From Candidatus Omnitrophota bacterium (GTDB lineage: Bacteria; Omnitrophota; Gorgyraeia; JAFGHF01): DNA of 5,375 nucleotides. Of this stretch, positions 1 to 5,375 are shown piece after piece; positions within the stretch are counted from its first letter, which is position 1; every line of letters begins with the position of its first letter. The notes under the pieces were generated by a model. The model did no database searches and was not told where the DNA came from. It saw only the letters and a list, made by a program, of their open reading frames with translations. The position numbers and the translations under genes are program-made. The DNA lies in NCBI GenBank assembly GCA_024543015.1, contig JAMXCY010000081.1, positions 1-5,375 of the forward strand, given 5' to 3'.

Positions 1-994
1 CTACAGAAACAGCCTTAAGGCAGGCAAAATCCTTGAGGCAATTATGGGCCAGGCACTCAGGGCAACCAACATCTTTATGCAGCACTATTGCTCCCTTACC
101 GGTAGGTCTCCAGCGTTTGTGACTTAAGCCCGGCTGCTTACGCCCAAAGATGGCCACCACTGGCACTGCCAAAGCCCCAGCTATATGCACAGGGCCTGAG
201 TCATTGGCAATAAACAGGCAACATCTTCTCAAGAGGCTCCCCAGCTGACTAACTGTAGTCTTGCCGCTAAGGTCAATATACCGACAATGCAGAAGCTTGA
301 TCAGCTTTTTGCTCAGTTCCAGCTCATCCGGCCCGGCAACAAGAACAACTTTTACTTTAGGCTCCTTGACTATTCCTTCAGCAACCTGAGCAAACCTCTC
401 CGTTGGCCAAATCTTCGAAGGACAGCTGGCTCCGGGATGTAAAGCAACTAGCCTATCCCCTTTTTGCACACCTTGCTTAGAGAGCAACTCTTCAATATAT
501 ATTTCGCTATCTCTTCTGATCGGCATGAACAAATCTTTACTCTCTGGCTTAAGACCCAAAAAGCGAAGAATATCTAGAGTATATTCCAGCTCATGCCTCT
601 GGCCCTTTTGCCTTTGATATTCAATTTTATCGGTCAGTAAAAAACTTAAATTTTTGTCAAAACCGACTCTTTTTTTTATGCCGGCTAGAAAGCTAATCAG
701 GTGGGCTCGGTTGGTAGGATGAAGCACCAAGGCTAAATCAAATTTTTTCTTGCGTAGCTGCCAGGCAAAACTGATGTTTTTCCAAAACGCGTGCTCCCGG
801 CCATATTTATCGTAGATAATCAACTCATCTAAATAGGGATTACCCAAAATTATATCTCGGGCATAAGGTCTGACCATCATGGCAATGTGGCTTTGAGGAA
901 AATGTTTCCTTAAGTTGTGGATTACCGGGGTAGAAAGAAGAACATCTCCAATGCGGTCAGTACGAATGATTAGAATTCTTTTAAAGCTTTTCAT
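1..994 (-). CDS. GT9 family glycosyltransferase (heptosyltransferase-like), 3' end cut by window
   Basis: Likely transfers a heptose or related sugar from a nucleotide-activated donor onto an LPS-core-like acceptor at the cytoplasmic face of the inner membrane. The window holds 331 codons from ATG 994; the frame is still open at the left edge. The N-terminal acceptor domain begins FKRILIIRTDRIGDVLLSTP; D17 matches the catalytic Asp of WaaC-type enzymes. The C-terminal donor domain has HPGASCPSKIW (186-196, K194 at the phosphate-binding Lys position), a GKT turn (244-246) and NDSGPVHIAG (264-273). After FG (283-284) it reads RKQPGLSHKRW, unlike the GPTD of two neighbours. A four-Cys cluster (C311, C314, C319, C325) is followed by LKAVSV, which in the neighbours lies about 15-20 residues from the end, so little is missing. 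The start overlaps the upstream gene by 14 nt and has no clear Shine-Dalgarno, which suggests coupled translation. The family is firm; the sugar specificity is unknown. Confidence 0.93.
   Translation of the reverse strand, partial: MKSFKRILIIRTDRIGDVLLSTPVIHNLRKHFPQSHIAMMVRPYARDIILGNPYLDELIIYDKYGREHAFWKNISFAWQLRKKKFDLALVLHPTNRAHLISFLAGIKKRVGFDKNLSFLLTDKIEYQRQKGQRHELEYTLDILRFLGLKPESKDLFMPIRRDSEIYIEELLSKQGVQKGDRLVALHPGASCPSKIWPTERFAQVAEGIVKEPKVKVVLVAGPDELELSKKLIKLLHCRYIDLSGKTTVSQLGSLLRRCCLFIANDSGPVHIAGALAVPVVAIFGRKQPGLSHKRWRPTGKGAIVLHKDVGCPECLAHNCLKDFACLKAVSV
981..994 (-). other. 14-nt gene overlap (coupled start)
   Basis: The last codons of the GT9 gene at 981-1970 (D-E-K-L-stop) contain the ATG of the next gene: the overlap reads ATGAAAAGCTTTAA. 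The 16 nt before the ATG are A/T-rich with no Shine-Dalgarno, so the downstream gene probably depends on ribosomes finishing the upstream one. This is an inference from architecture. Confidence 0.8.
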
Positions 995-1970
995 CTAATA
1001 TTTTTTTACAGGCTGCAAAAACTTCATCAGCGCTAATCATCTTCATGCATTCACGCGTTCCCTTGGGACAAAGAGACTGCTCGCACGGAGAGCAATCTAA
1101 CTCTTTGCGTATTAGTATGTCCTGAGGGCCTCTTGGTGCATATTTTCGGTAATCAGTCGGCCCGAATATAGAAATTAGCGGAGTATTTACTGCTGAGGCC
1201 AAATGCATAGGGGCAGAATCATTAGAAACCAATAGCCGGCATTTAACCAAAACAAGGGCCAACTCTCCTATACTTGTCTTACCGGAGGCATTAAGCGGCA
1301 CGGGCTTAATCTGGCCACTTATTTCATCTATGAGTAGTTTATCTTGATCATCGCCCACCATAATAATTTTGGCGCGGCATTGCTTAGTCAATCTTTCAAT
1401 CAATTCTTTATATCCCTGTCTTTCCCAGCATTTGGTCATATTACGCGCACCAGGCGCTACAGCTATCACGGTTTGTGTGTCTTTTATTTGCCACCGCTTA
1501 AACATCTGTTTGACATTATCTCGTTCATCTTCAGTAAACTCGACAGAAAGGCCTGTTCTATTATCTATATTCAAGCCGAGGGATTTCAATTTCCACAGGT
1601 GTCTATCCAGCATATGAGTTAAACCCCGAGGCGGTTTGGCAAAGGCCCAGGTATGGTATCGCGCTCCTAAAAACATACTGAATGCTGTATAGCGTAAGTC
1701 AACCACCAAATCATATCTATCTTGCCTTAGCCTATTAATCAACCCCAACTTATTTTTCCGGCAAATTGCTTTATCGTAAATAATCTTCCGGTCAATACGC
1801 CGATCGTGCTTAAATACACAAAAGGCCCGCGGGCCAATTAAGAGCGCTAAATGAGCCTGAGGAAAATGCCTTCTCAGTGTTTCCACAACCGGAGTAGTTA
1901 AAATAGCATCGCCGATATTGCTTAAACCAATCAGCAAAATTCTCTTAATCTTAGTTTTATTTACCTTCAT
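981..1970 (-). CDS. GT9 family glycosyltransferase (heptosyltransferase II-like)
   Basis: Complete 329-residue protein, a normal length for GT9. The N-terminal domain opens IKRILLIGLSNIGDAILTTP with D21 at the catalytic Asp position, followed by DLRYT (91-95). The donor domain shows APGARNMTKCWE (172-183; K180 probably contacts the donor phosphate), ASGKTSIGELA (228-238) and SNDSAPMHLASAVNTPLISI (249-268) leading into FGPTD. The cluster C293, C296, C301, C308 followed by MKMISADEVF resembles the C-terminus of RfaF/WaaF-type proteins. ATG 1970 is the only plausible start, because no other start codon precedes the conserved strand, and it is preceded by an AGGGAGA sequence. The gene overlaps its upstream and downstream neighbours by 14 nt each. 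Its SDSAP and FGPTD motifs group it with the partial gene at the right edge more than with its immediate neighbours. A role in LPS-core or other envelope glycan assembly is inferred; the acceptor is unknown. Confidence 0.94.
   Translation of the reverse strand: MKVNKTKIKRILLIGLSNIGDAILTTPVVETLRRHFPQAHLALLIGPRAFCVFKHDRRIDRKIIYDKAICRKNKLGLINRLRQDRYDLVVDLRYTAFSMFLGARYHTWAFAKPPRGLTHMLDRHLWKLKSLGLNIDNRTGLSVEFTEDERDNVKQMFKRWQIKDTQTVIAVAPGARNMTKCWERQGYKELIERLTKQCRAKIIMVGDDQDKLLIDEISGQIKPVPLNASGKTSIGELALVLVKCRLLVSNDSAPMHLASAVNTPLISIFGPTDYRKYAPRGPQDILIRKELDCSPCEQSLCPKGTRECMKMISADEVFAACKKILDEKL
1957..1970 (-). other. 14-nt gene overlap (coupled start)
   Basis: The GT9 gene at 1957-2979 ends N-E-G-K-stop, and the next ATG lies within these codons: the overlap reads ATGAAGGTAAATAA. 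The length and reading-frame offset are the same as at the following junction (981-994). A good ribosome binding site lies just upstream, so this start could also be used independently. Confidence 0.8.
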
Positions 1971-2979
1971 TGACCACTCTCCCTACTGCTTGAAAGACCT
2001 CATCTACACCAATCGCCTTCATGCAACGGTTATCGGCACAATCGATCCTCAGACAGGGTATTGCACAACCTATATCTTTATGCAAAATGATAGATCTACC
2101 TTTGCCCATCGGCCTGGTAATCTTAACAGAAGCTGTTCCGAAAAGACAAATTACCGGCACGCCTACTGCCGCAGCAATGTGTATGGGACCGGTATCACCG
2201 CCTACAACAAAAAGCGCTTTTTCAAATAAAGCAGCCAGCTCTTTTAATGACGTCTTACCGCAAAGATTAATCAATTGCACCGACGATAACTCTACTATTC
2301 TCCGGCCAATAGGAATATCTGCCTGAGACCCTGAGATTACCACTTTTAAGCCAAACTCTGCGCTAATTTTCTCAGCCAAACGGGCAAAACTCTCAACAGG
2401 CCAACGCCTGATTGGTTCATTGGCACCGGGATGTAAAACCACAAGCTGTTCCGTTAATCTTAGGCCTAAGCCTTTAAGTTTCTCTGCCAGTGACCCGCGT
2501 TGGTCATCGTTGAGGAAAAACTCATAGCTGCCAGAGGAAACTTTTAAACCCATTCCCTTGAGTATGCCCAGATGATAATCAATACGATGCAGACTATCTT
2601 TGGGCAAGGGCGAAATCGCTTTAGTCAGCAGCCAGCCCCTCTTGCGGCTATAATAACCAATTCTCTGTTTAATCCCGGCTAAATAGCAAATCATTGTTCG
2701 GCTTAGAGAGCGATGAAGCAAAATAGCCATATCGAATCTCTTTTTACGCAGCTCTACAATAAACTTAATCTTTTTCCAGAGCCCGCGATGGGTGGTACGC
2801 TCATTAAAATAGATTATTTCATTTAGATAAGGACAGTCCTGCAGAATCTCACTGCAACGTTTGGGGATTAAAGAAGCAATGTAACTTTCGGGAAAATTAT
2901 CCCGCAAGTTTCGAATAAAGGGTATGGAAAAAAGCACATCCCCTCGCCAATTAACATTTACTATCAGTATCCGTTGCAT
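1957..2979 (-). CDS. GT9 family glycosyltransferase (heptosyltransferase-like)
   Basis: Complete 340-residue GT9 protein. The N-terminus is MQRILIVNVNWRGDVLFSIP; D14 is the expected catalytic Asp, but the usual R-x-x-x-[IL]-G-D reads N-W-R-G-D here. LAGIKQRIGYY (100-110) closely matches LAGIKKRVGF in the gene at 1-994. The donor half contains HPGANEPIRRWPVESFA (183-199), CGKTSLKELA (240-249), GGDTGPIHIAAAVGVPVICL (260-279) and FGTAS (280-284). R191 replaces the Lys seen at the donor-phosphate position in the three paralogues, a conservative change that leaves activity plausible. The Cys cluster is C305, C309, C314, C319 with one extra residue in the first pair, then MKAIGVDEVFQAV. The start ATG 2979 lies 9 nt after the deacetylase stop without a convincing Shine-Dalgarno at normal spacing. 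The GKG and ILHKDIGC stretch groups it with the gene at 1-994. Probably a sequential transferase in the same glycan pathway. Confidence 0.94.
   Translation of the reverse strand: MQRILIVNVNWRGDVLFSIPFIRNLRDNFPESYIASLIPKRCSEILQDCPYLNEIIYFNERTTHRGLWKKIKFIVELRKKRFDMAILLHRSLSRTMICYLAGIKQRIGYYSRKRGWLLTKAISPLPKDSLHRIDYHLGILKGMGLKVSSGSYEFFLNDDQRGSLAEKLKGLGLRLTEQLVVLHPGANEPIRRWPVESFARLAEKISAEFGLKVVISGSQADIPIGRRIVELSSVQLINLCGKTSLKELAALFEKALFVVGGDTGPIHIAAAVGVPVICLFGTASVKITRPMGKGRSIILHKDIGCAIPCLRIDCADNRCMKAIGVDEVFQAVGRVVNEGK
1978..1984 (-). promoter_or_regulatory. Ribosome binding site for the GT9 gene at 981-1970
   Basis: The minus strand reads AGGGAGA, followed by a 7-nt spacer and then ATG 1970. It is the only start in the window with a recognisable Shine-Dalgarno at normal spacing, and it lies inside the 3' end of the upstream coding region. 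It supports ATG 1970 as the true start. Confidence 0.55.
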
Positions 2980-2988
2980 ATTTTCAAA

Positions 2989-3780
2989 TTAATACGGCTC
3001 CCTCACCCTTCTAAACAGATTGTAATATCCCGAAAGCTTCACCCAGAATACAAAAAGATTGGGAAAACTGTCTTTAATTTTAATCCGCTTTAAAGCAAAG
3101 ATATCGTCGTTTAAGTGGGTTTGCGCATATCCCCTGTTAGTTGCACAGGCCCCGCTGTATCCGTATTTTTTTACGATTTCCTGTATCCGGGGGCTGAAGC
3201 CCCCTAAAGGATAGCAGAAGAAATCTATTTTTTTGCCTAAGGCGGCTTGGAGTTTCTTTTTCGAGAGACCAATCTCCCGTTTGAGTTGGTCTTTACTTCG
3301 GCCGGGTAAATAATCGCCTTCTAAGGTGTGGCTGCCGATGTCAATTATCATGGAGCTTTTCATCTCTTTTATCTGGGCATAGCTCAGGTAGCCTTTTTTG
3401 CCAAGAGAATCCACGATTACAAATATAGTTGCCGGCAAGTTATATTCTCTCAGGAGTGGATAAGCAGCGATATAATTATCTTCATAGCCGTCATCAAAGG
3501 TTATGACTACCGTATTACGAGGAAACTTTAGTTTTTTCTCTTTTATCTCAATAAAATCTTTTAAAGAGATAACATTATAGCTTCGCCTGGATAAAAAGCG
3601 CATTTGCTGCCGAAAATTTTCCGAAGAGACACTCAAAGAAGAAGCCTCTGCGTTTTCATCAATATGATGGTACATCAAAATGGGCACAACATATTTTGAG
3701 CTAAAAACATAGAAACAAAAGCTGCTAATGCTTAAAGCAATTATCAAACCGAAGATTATTAGTATCTTTCTCAGTCTCAT
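2989..3780 (-). CDS. Membrane-anchored polysaccharide deacetylase (NodB/CE4 domain), atypical metal site
   Basis: 263-residue protein. Residues about 6-26 form one hydrophobic segment after R2, R4 and K5, with no convincing signal-peptidase site or lipobox, so it looks like a signal anchor that leaves the catalytic domain in the periplasm. VPILMYHHI (32-40) and VSSENFRQQMRFL (51-63) are typical of the PgaB/IcaB-like branch. Motif 1 is TFDDGYED (94-101), with D96 the expected base and D97 a metal ligand. Motif 2, normally S-H-T-x-x-H-x-x-L, reads SHTLEGDYL (150-158): H151 is kept but the second His is G155. Motif 3 is YPLGGF (190-195), and ALKRIKIKD (229-237) fits the last strand. CE4 enzymes remove acetyl groups from amino sugars or esters; the substrate here is probably the glycan made by the flanking transferases. 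It lies 31 nt after the GT4 gene and 9 nt before the next GT9. The family is firm; activity is uncertain because of G155. Confidence 0.92.
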   Translation of the reverse strand: MRLRKILIIFGLIIALSISSFCFYVFSSKYVVPILMYHHIDENAEASSLSVSSENFRQQMRFLSRRSYNVISLKDFIEIKEKKLKFPRNTVVITFDDGYEDNYIAAYPLLREYNLPATIFVIVDSLGKKGYLSYAQIKEMKSSMIIDIGSHTLEGDYLPGRSKDQLKREIGLSKKKLQAALGKKIDFFCYPLGGFSPRIQEIVKKYGYSGACATNRGYAQTHLNDDIFALKRIKIKDSFPNLFVFWVKLSGYYNLFRRVREPY

Positions 3781-3806
3781 CTCTTTAAAAATTTATTTAT
3801 TTTTCC

Positions 3807-3831
3807 ACTTACTACTTACGACTTACGACTT
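3807..3831. repeat. Heptanucleotide tandem repeat, about 3.6 copies
   Basis: On the plus strand the units are ACTTACT (3807-3813), ACTTACG (3814-3820), ACTTACG (3821-3827) and a partial ACTT (3828-3831). Read with the genes it is a run of AAGTCGT units that covers the last codons and stop of the GT4 gene and reaches into the 31-nt gap before the deacetylase. The variant unit supplies the TAG, with TAA directly behind it. It resembles short tandemly repeated heptamers known from cyanobacterial intergenic regions; any function here is unknown. The rest of the gap (3781-3806) is A/T-rich with no clear Shine-Dalgarno. Confidence 0.75.
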
Positions 3832-4918
3832 CTTTATACGCCTGTTCGATGCCGCTAACCATCTGCCTTAAATTGAATTCTTTTCTGGCCTGCTCCCTGG
3901 CTCGCTGGCCAAATTCCTTAGCCAGGTTTTTTCCTCTTAGTAGCCTATGAACAGCTTGGGCTAGGCCTTGCGGATCTTTCGGGCGCACCAACAGGCCATT
4001 AACACCGTCTTTAACTAAACTGTAGATGCCTCCTACATCAGAGGCAACAACCGCCAGGCCCATTGCCTGGGCCTCGATAATCGCCAGACCTAAGCCTTCC
4101 ATCAACGAAGGAAAGACAAAGACATCTATGATCGATAAAGGCACAGAAGTATCTAAAGTAGAAAGAATAAAAAAGACCTTGTTTGCTATTCCTTCCTCCT
4201 TTGCCTGATTGACCAATCTCTCCTTTTCCGGGCCATCACCGACCAACAAAAGTTGCGCCGTAGGATGACTTTTAAGAATCCCTTTCATCGCCGAAATCAA
4301 ATACTGCTGCCCCTTAACTGAAGAAAGCCTGGCTATTGTGCCGATTACCGGACCCTCCTTTAGGCCATAATCTTGTTTAAACTTTTCTTTTTGCTCTTGA
4401 GTAAATTTATCCGGAAAAAATCTCTCTAATTCCACGCCATTGTGCACTACACAAACCTTCTCTTTGCGCACGCCTAAATCATTAACCAGATGCGTCCTTA
4501 CTGCTTCGCTGATAGCCACACAACGGTCTCCCCAGCAGGGAAAAACTTTTCTAAACAAGCGCGGCTTGAAAAATCCGTGACAGGTAGTTATGTAAGGAAT
4601 ACCTGATTTTTTAGAAACTAAATGCGCCAAGACTTGCGTCACGCGCGTATGGGCATGAATTATCTCTATATTCTTATCCTTAATTATTTGGGTTACCTTT
4701 CGATAACAGGAAAATACCTTGGGGCTTATTGCTGATTTGGTCTTGATATTGATCTTCAGGTGCCTTGCCCCGAAGGACTCAAGCGGGGCCGCTAAATCAC
4801 CGCCGCAAGAGGCCACAAATACATCGTGTCCTTCCTGCACCAGACCCTTGGCCAAAGAAAACACATAGATACCTATTCCGCCCAGATTAACATGTGTAGT
4901 CAGCAGTAATATCTTCAT
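3812..4918 (-). CDS. GT4 family glycosyltransferase (group 1, GT-B fold)
   Basis: Complete 368-residue retaining glycosyltransferase of the usual GT4 length. The N-terminal domain starts MKILLLTTHVNLGGIGIYVF, with the GG loop at 13-14. IIHAHTRVTQVLA (86-98), TTCHGFF (111-117) and the linker HNGVELERFFPD (159-170) are characteristic. The C-terminal nucleotide-sugar domain has GTIARLSSVKGQQYL (193-207; R197 and K202 in the donor-phosphate positions), LLVGDGPEKERL (224-235) and the E-x7-E signature EGLGLAIIE (E274, E282) in a typical context ending SDVGGI. The protein probably acts at the cytoplasmic membrane surface and adds a hexose or similar residue to the lipid-linked glycan. Its ATG overlaps the stop of the upstream GT9 gene in an ATGA, so translation is probably coupled; no Shine-Dalgarno is seen. 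The last six codons and the stop lie in a 7-bp tandem repeat that gives a double stop TAG-TAA. Donor and acceptor cannot be told from the sequence. Confidence 0.95.
   Translation of the reverse strand: MKILLLTTHVNLGGIGIYVFSLAKGLVQEGHDVFVASCGGDLAAPLESFGARHLKINIKTKSAISPKVFSCYRKVTQIIKDKNIEIIHAHTRVTQVLAHLVSKKSGIPYITTCHGFFKPRLFRKVFPCWGDRCVAISEAVRTHLVNDLGVRKEKVCVVHNGVELERFFPDKFTQEQKEKFKQDYGLKEGPVIGTIARLSSVKGQQYLISAMKGILKSHPTAQLLLVGDGPEKERLVNQAKEEGIANKVFFILSTLDTSVPLSIIDVFVFPSLMEGLGLAIIEAQAMGLAVVASDVGGIYSLVKDGVNGLLVRPKDPQGLAQAVHRLLRGKNLAKEFGQRAREQARKEFNLRQMVSGIEQAYKEVVSRK
4915..4918 (-). other. ATGA start/stop overlap
   Basis: The TGA stop of the GT9 gene at the right edge and the ATG of the GT4 gene share the tetranucleotide ATGA. 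Upstream on the coding strand are a run of six G and then ACACCTCC, which is not a Shine-Dalgarno. Termination-reinitiation is the likely way the GT4 gene is translated. Confidence 0.8.
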
Positions 4919-5375
4919 TTTTGGAGGTGTCCCCCCAAGAGCATCTTGACTGCTGCAAATACTCCTTCTACCGAGATCTCTTCCATGCAGGTGTGCTTAT
5001 TGCAGCGACGCCTATAACATGGAGAACAACTCAAGTTCCTTCTATTAATAATTATCTGCTTGGCGTTTAGAATAGTATGCCTACGGGGATCTGTAGGACC
5101 AAATAATGCCACTACCGGTGTTTTCATGGCGTAGGCTATATGCAGCGGAGCGCTGTCACTGGTAATGTAAACATCGCAGCGTTTGATTAAACAGGCTAAC
5201 TGCAAAACCCCTGTCTGGCTCACTGCATCAATAAAGTGAGTTTTAGAGAGTTGCTTTAAAGACTCAAGCAATTTCTTATCCTGGAGGCTACCGGTAACTA
5301 CCACTTCCATACCGGCAGCTTCTATTTTATCTAAAAGTGCGGCCAACTTTTCAATTTTCCATCTTTTAGAAGGCC
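4915..5375 (-). CDS. GT9 family glycosyltransferase, C-terminal half (5' end beyond window)
   Basis: Only the donor-binding half is present. The frame is open to the right edge, and its first visible residues, PSKRWKIEKLAALL, match the HPGA-x-x-P-S-K-x-W region near residue 190 of the downstream paralogue, so about half the gene lies outside. A TTG at 5346 opens the same frame but sits inside this conserved block and is not a real start. Further on come TSDSAPLHIAYAMKTPVVAL (codons 5160-5101) and FGPTDPRRH. The Cys cluster reads CSPCYRRRCNKHTC (codons 5028-4987), followed by MEEISVEGVFAAV. The SDSAP and FGPTD motifs make it the same subtype as the GT9 at 981-1970. The gene ends with TGA inside an ATGA shared with the GT4 start. 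It is likely another heptosyltransferase-like enzyme of the same envelope glycan pathway; the acceptor domain cannot be judged. Confidence 0.92.
   Translation of the reverse strand, partial: PSKRWKIEKLAALLDKIEAAGMEVVVTGSLQDKKLLESLKQLSKTHFIDAVSQTGVLQLACLIKRCDVYITSDSAPLHIAYAMKTPVVALFGPTDPRRHTILNAKQIIINRRNLSCSPCYRRRCNKHTCMEEISVEGVFAAVKMLLGGHLQK

Noticed and set aside
1..3. CTA at the very start could be the TAG stop of the left-edge GT9 gene
   Set aside because: The gene frame runs in codons 4-2, 7-5 and so on, so bases 3-1 are out of frame. The neighbours also show about 15-20 further residues after this motif.
670..677. Run of eight T (A8 in the coding strand) as a programmed frameshift site
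   Set aside because: The reading frame continues through it in a conserved motif (AGIKKRVGF). No alternative frame of interest follows.
1344..1622. Plus-strand open frames inside the GT9 genes (also 1369-1617, 1918-2229, 2021-2326, 3328-3531, 4026-4208)
   Set aside because: They lie opposite genes with strong family motifs, show no recognisable domains, and are shadows of the minus-strand coding.
3787..3804. AAAAAT...ATTTTT inverted repeat in the 31-nt gap as a terminator
   Set aside because: The stem is only A-T pairs and very weak, and it lies just before a co-directional gene of the same pathway.
4931..4936. Run of six C before the GT4 gene as a phase-variable tract
   Set aside because: It is short, within the last residues of a GT9 gene, and slippage would change only a few C-terminal residues.
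5344..5346. TTG as the start of a 143-residue protein
   Set aside because: The frame stays open upstream to the edge and encodes the conserved PSKRW block of GT9, so the TTG is an internal Leu codon.

Overview
The window is a stretch of a densely packed operon for building cell-surface glycans. Every supported gene lies on the minus strand, so transcription runs from right to left. About 40 bases, in two gaps, lie outside coding sequence. Reading downstream, the order is: a family GT9 (heptosyltransferase-like) gene cut by the right edge (4915-5375), a GT4 glycosyltransferase (3812-4918), a membrane-anchored CE4/NodB polysaccharide deacetylase (2989-3780), and three more GT9 genes (1957-2979, 981-1970, and 1-994, the last cut by the left edge). 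Adjacent genes overlap by 4 or 14 nt or lie 9 or 31 nt apart, which points to one transcript with translational coupling. No promoter, terminator, RNA gene, CRISPR array or insertion sequence was seen.

The GT9 family contains the ADP-heptose:LPS heptosyltransferases, so the likely product is an LPS core or a similar lipid-linked outer-membrane glycan. That implies a Gram-negative (diderm) bacterium. Tandem GT9 genes mixed with GT4 enzymes and NodB deacetylases, together with the style of the C-terminal Cys motifs, recall uncultured lineages such as Candidatus Omnitrophota. That assignment is a recollection-based inference and is not proven by anything in the window.

A working model is that the GT4 and the four GT9 enzymes add sugars one after another on the cytoplasmic face. 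The deacetylase, anchored in the inner membrane and facing the periplasm, would then remove N- or O-acetyl groups from the finished or exported glycan. The GT9 genes fall into two sequence types that alternate at the downstream end, which suggests distinct linkages rather than redundant copies.

The points most worth a second look are these. The deacetylase lacks the second metal-binding histidine of its family. All four GT9 proteins share a C-terminal four-cysteine cluster. Two successive gene junctions have identical 14-nt overlaps. A heptanucleotide tandem repeat forms the 3' end of the GT4 gene. Nothing here amounts to a clearly new system; this is a glycan operon with some unusual details.
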